DNA of 64,000 nucleotides from Polaribacter vadi. GTDB lineage: Bacteria; Bacteroidota; Bacteroidia; Flavobacteriales; Flavobacteriaceae. Shown piece by piece: positions 62,750 to 64,000 of this stretch (positions are counted from its first letter, which is position 1; every line of letters starts with the position of its first letter). A program made the translations under genes and the position numbers. Where the stretch lies: NCBI RefSeq assembly GCF_001761365.1, contig NZ_CP017477.1, positions 1,858,501 through 1,922,500 on the forward strand, given 5' to 3'. Below the pieces are notes generated by a model. It was given only the letters and a program-made list of their open reading frames with translations. It made no database searches and was not told where the DNA came from.

Positions 62750-63388
62750 TTATAAATTATATATCGCTATAAAATGGCTTAAACTACCCAACAAAACAAA
62801 AATGTGAAAAATAAAATGGTTGTAAGGTATTTTTTTAATGGAGTATAAAATAGCTCCAACTGAATAAAAAATTCCTCCAGCAACAAGATAAAAAAAAGCT
62901 TCTGTGGTTAAACTTTCCATTAATGGTTTTATAAAAAACATTACTTGCCAACCCATTAGTAAATACATAGCTGTTGATAATTTATCAAACCTTCCTGTAA
63001 AAAACAGTTTTAAAATGATGCCTGTAAATGCAAAAATCCACACAAATAAAAACATATACCAGCCCAAATCCGAATTTAAACCCACCAAACAAAAAGGCGA
63101 ATAACTACCAGCAATTAAAACATAAATAGCTGCGTGATCAAAAATGTTTAGCTTTCTTCTTTTCTTCGGATTTTTTGCTGCATGGTAAAATGTAGATGCT
63201 GCATACAAAACAACCATACTAAATCCGTAAATTATAAAACTTGTTGGTTTCCAAAAACCATCAAAATTAAAGGATTTAAGAATCAAAAAAGGTAGCGCTA
63301 TTACACTTAAAACGAAGCCAAGACCATGAGAAATCACATTTAATTTCTCTTCTTTTATGCTATATAGGTGATTTAAACTCTCGCTCAT
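62750..63388 (-). CDS. trhA: TrhA/hemolysin III family membrane protein
   Basis: 212 residues with seven membrane helices, PAQR family. The N-terminal ISHGLGFVLSVIALPFLI, FYHAAKNPKKRRKLNIFDHAAIYVLIAGSYSPF and the C-terminal PYNHFIFHIFVLLGSLSHFIAIY hold the conserved metal-binding His/Asp residues. The bacterial members influence membrane lipid homeostasis. Its start overlaps the PlsC-family gene by 29 bases, so a lipid-linked operon is suggested. Confidence 0.9.
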   Translation of the reverse strand: MSESLNHLYSIKEEKLNVISHGLGFVLSVIALPFLILKSFNFDGFWKPTSFIIYGFSMVVLYAASTFYHAAKNPKKRRKLNIFDHAAIYVLIAGSYSPFCLVGLNSDLGWYMFLFVWIFAFTGIILKLFFTGRFDKLSTAMYLLMGWQVMFFIKPLMESLTTEAFFYLVAGGIFYSVGAILYSIKKIPYNHFIFHIFVLLGSLSHFIAIYNL

Positions 63389-64000
63389 TATTAGGTCTGT
63401 TTGTATCTTTCATATATTTAAAATCTGCCACTAAATCATTATAAATAATATCGAAAGTTTGTTGTTTTAAACTTTCTACATCCTCTAAAGTTAGGCCTTT
63501 TGTTTCAATAAATCTATGTTGATGAACTCTAAAAACACCAGGACTTCCTTTAAAAAAATCCCAAGAAAATAATCGCTTGCAATCGTAATAAACTTGAGGC
63601 ACAATTGGCATTTCAAATTCTATAGCTAAACTAAAAGCACCATTTTTAAAAGATGCTAAAACAATATTTTCAGTAGGTACTAATCCTTCAGGAAAAATTG
63701 CCATACTTGTTCCATTTTGTAGTTTTTCTTTGGCTAATTGGTACACTTTTTTTCTACTTTTTGGACTGCTTCTATCAACCATAATCACTACTCTTTTATA
63801 TATAAAGCCAAAAATGGGTATTTTAACAAACTCTTTTTTACCAACAAAAACAATTGGATTTTTGCTTAATACAATCAACACAAAAGCATCCATTAAAGAA
63901 GCGTGATTTGGGCAAAACATATAGCTTTTACTCCTGTCCAATTCTTGATCTTTAGTCACTTTTAAACTAAAACCCATTCCATATACCAAAATCTTAGACC
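63360..64000 (-). CDS. PlsC-family 1-acyl-glycerol-3-phosphate acyltransferase, 5' end cut by window edge
   Basis: The open frame continues to base 64000 without a start of normal context, so the N-terminus (usually a membrane helix) is missing. The visible part is 209 residues or more. The acyltransferase motif NHASLMD (H-x4-D) and the glycerol-phosphate motif FPEGLVP are intact, with RSSPKSRKKVYQLAKEKLQNGTSMAIFPEG between. It transfers an acyl chain to lysophosphatidate or a similar lipid at the inner membrane. It runs into trhA with a 29-base overlap. Confidence 0.88.
   Translation of the reverse strand, partial: SKILVYGMGFSLKVTKDQELDRSKSYMFCPNHASLMDAFVLIVLSKNPIVFVGKKEFVKIPIFGFIYKRVVIMVDRSSPKSRKKVYQLAKEKLQNGTSMAIFPEGLVPTENIVLASFKNGAFSLAIEFEMPIVPQVYYDCKRLFSWDFFKGSPGVFRVHQHRFIETKGLTLEDVESLKQQTFDIIYNDLVADFKYMKDTNRPNNEREFKSPI

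Overview
The window is AT-rich DNA from a member of the Bacteroidota, most probably a marine Flavobacteriaceae of the Polaribacter/Tenacibaculum type. The organism call is inference. It rests on exact or near-exact TAnnTTTG promoter elements, two type IX secretion (T9SS) genes with C-terminal sorting-type domains, Bacteroidota-specific families (DUF4292, DUF6909, PorZ), the rnpA-ctpA gene order and the very low GC content. Most genes lie on the minus strand. There is no rRNA, tRNA, CRISPR array, transposase or prophage.

Layout. 1-2816 is the truncated 5' part of a very large AAA+ ATPase gene. 2989-7684 is a cell-envelope block: a DJ-1/PfpI stress protein, then an operon of sugar nucleotidyltransferase, TPR protein, DUF4292 lipoprotein and degenerate LytM (EnvC-like) protein. 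7685-8000 is gene-free and holds a CCCCTTTAGGGG palindromic repeat and an orphan terminator. 8001-16096 holds an ABC-F ATPase, a PolB-type 3'-5' exonuclease, a T9SS-sorted lamin-tail protein, a two-component system and purD. 16198-29643 is a Wzx/Wzy-type surface polysaccharide cluster (rfbBAC, a Wzz-like protein, flippase, two polymerase/ligase-family proteins, four glycosyltransferases, an acyltransferase and a WcaJ-type initiating transferase). 29679-36237 holds a DUF6909 protein, ctpA, rnpA, a glutaryl-CoA dehydrogenase, an SGNH hydrolase and a small lipoprotein.

36303-47102 is the most interesting part and reads as one functional island. A Crp/Fnr regulator with a CxxxxxCC cluster (46261-46893) lies beside two operons. 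The first encodes rhodanese, an HMA-like Cys protein and thioredoxin; downstream of an intervening terminator come a TPMT-like methyltransferase and a CstB-like MBL-rhodanese fusion. The second encodes TolC, adaptor, RND pump, a PII-like protein and a DUF2892 membrane protein. Both operons carry the same perfect inverted repeat GTAAC-N4-GTTAC, placed exactly 22 bases upstream of a TAnnTTTG box. I infer a persulfide/sulfane-sulfur (or related thiol or metalloid) detoxification and efflux regulon. A promoter-bearing Cys-rich 58-residue ORF and an overlapping 25-residue membrane ORF follow the operon terminator.

47170-52848 is a second complete RND tripartite efflux operon. 53049-55508 holds a GNAT/FemAB-like protein, TesB thioesterase and SdpI-family protein. 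55528-61066 is an operon of porZ, recO and a TonB-dependent receptor. 61286-64000 holds a methyltransferase, a CYTH phosphatase, a TrhA/hemolysin III protein and a PlsC acyltransferase cut by the window edge.
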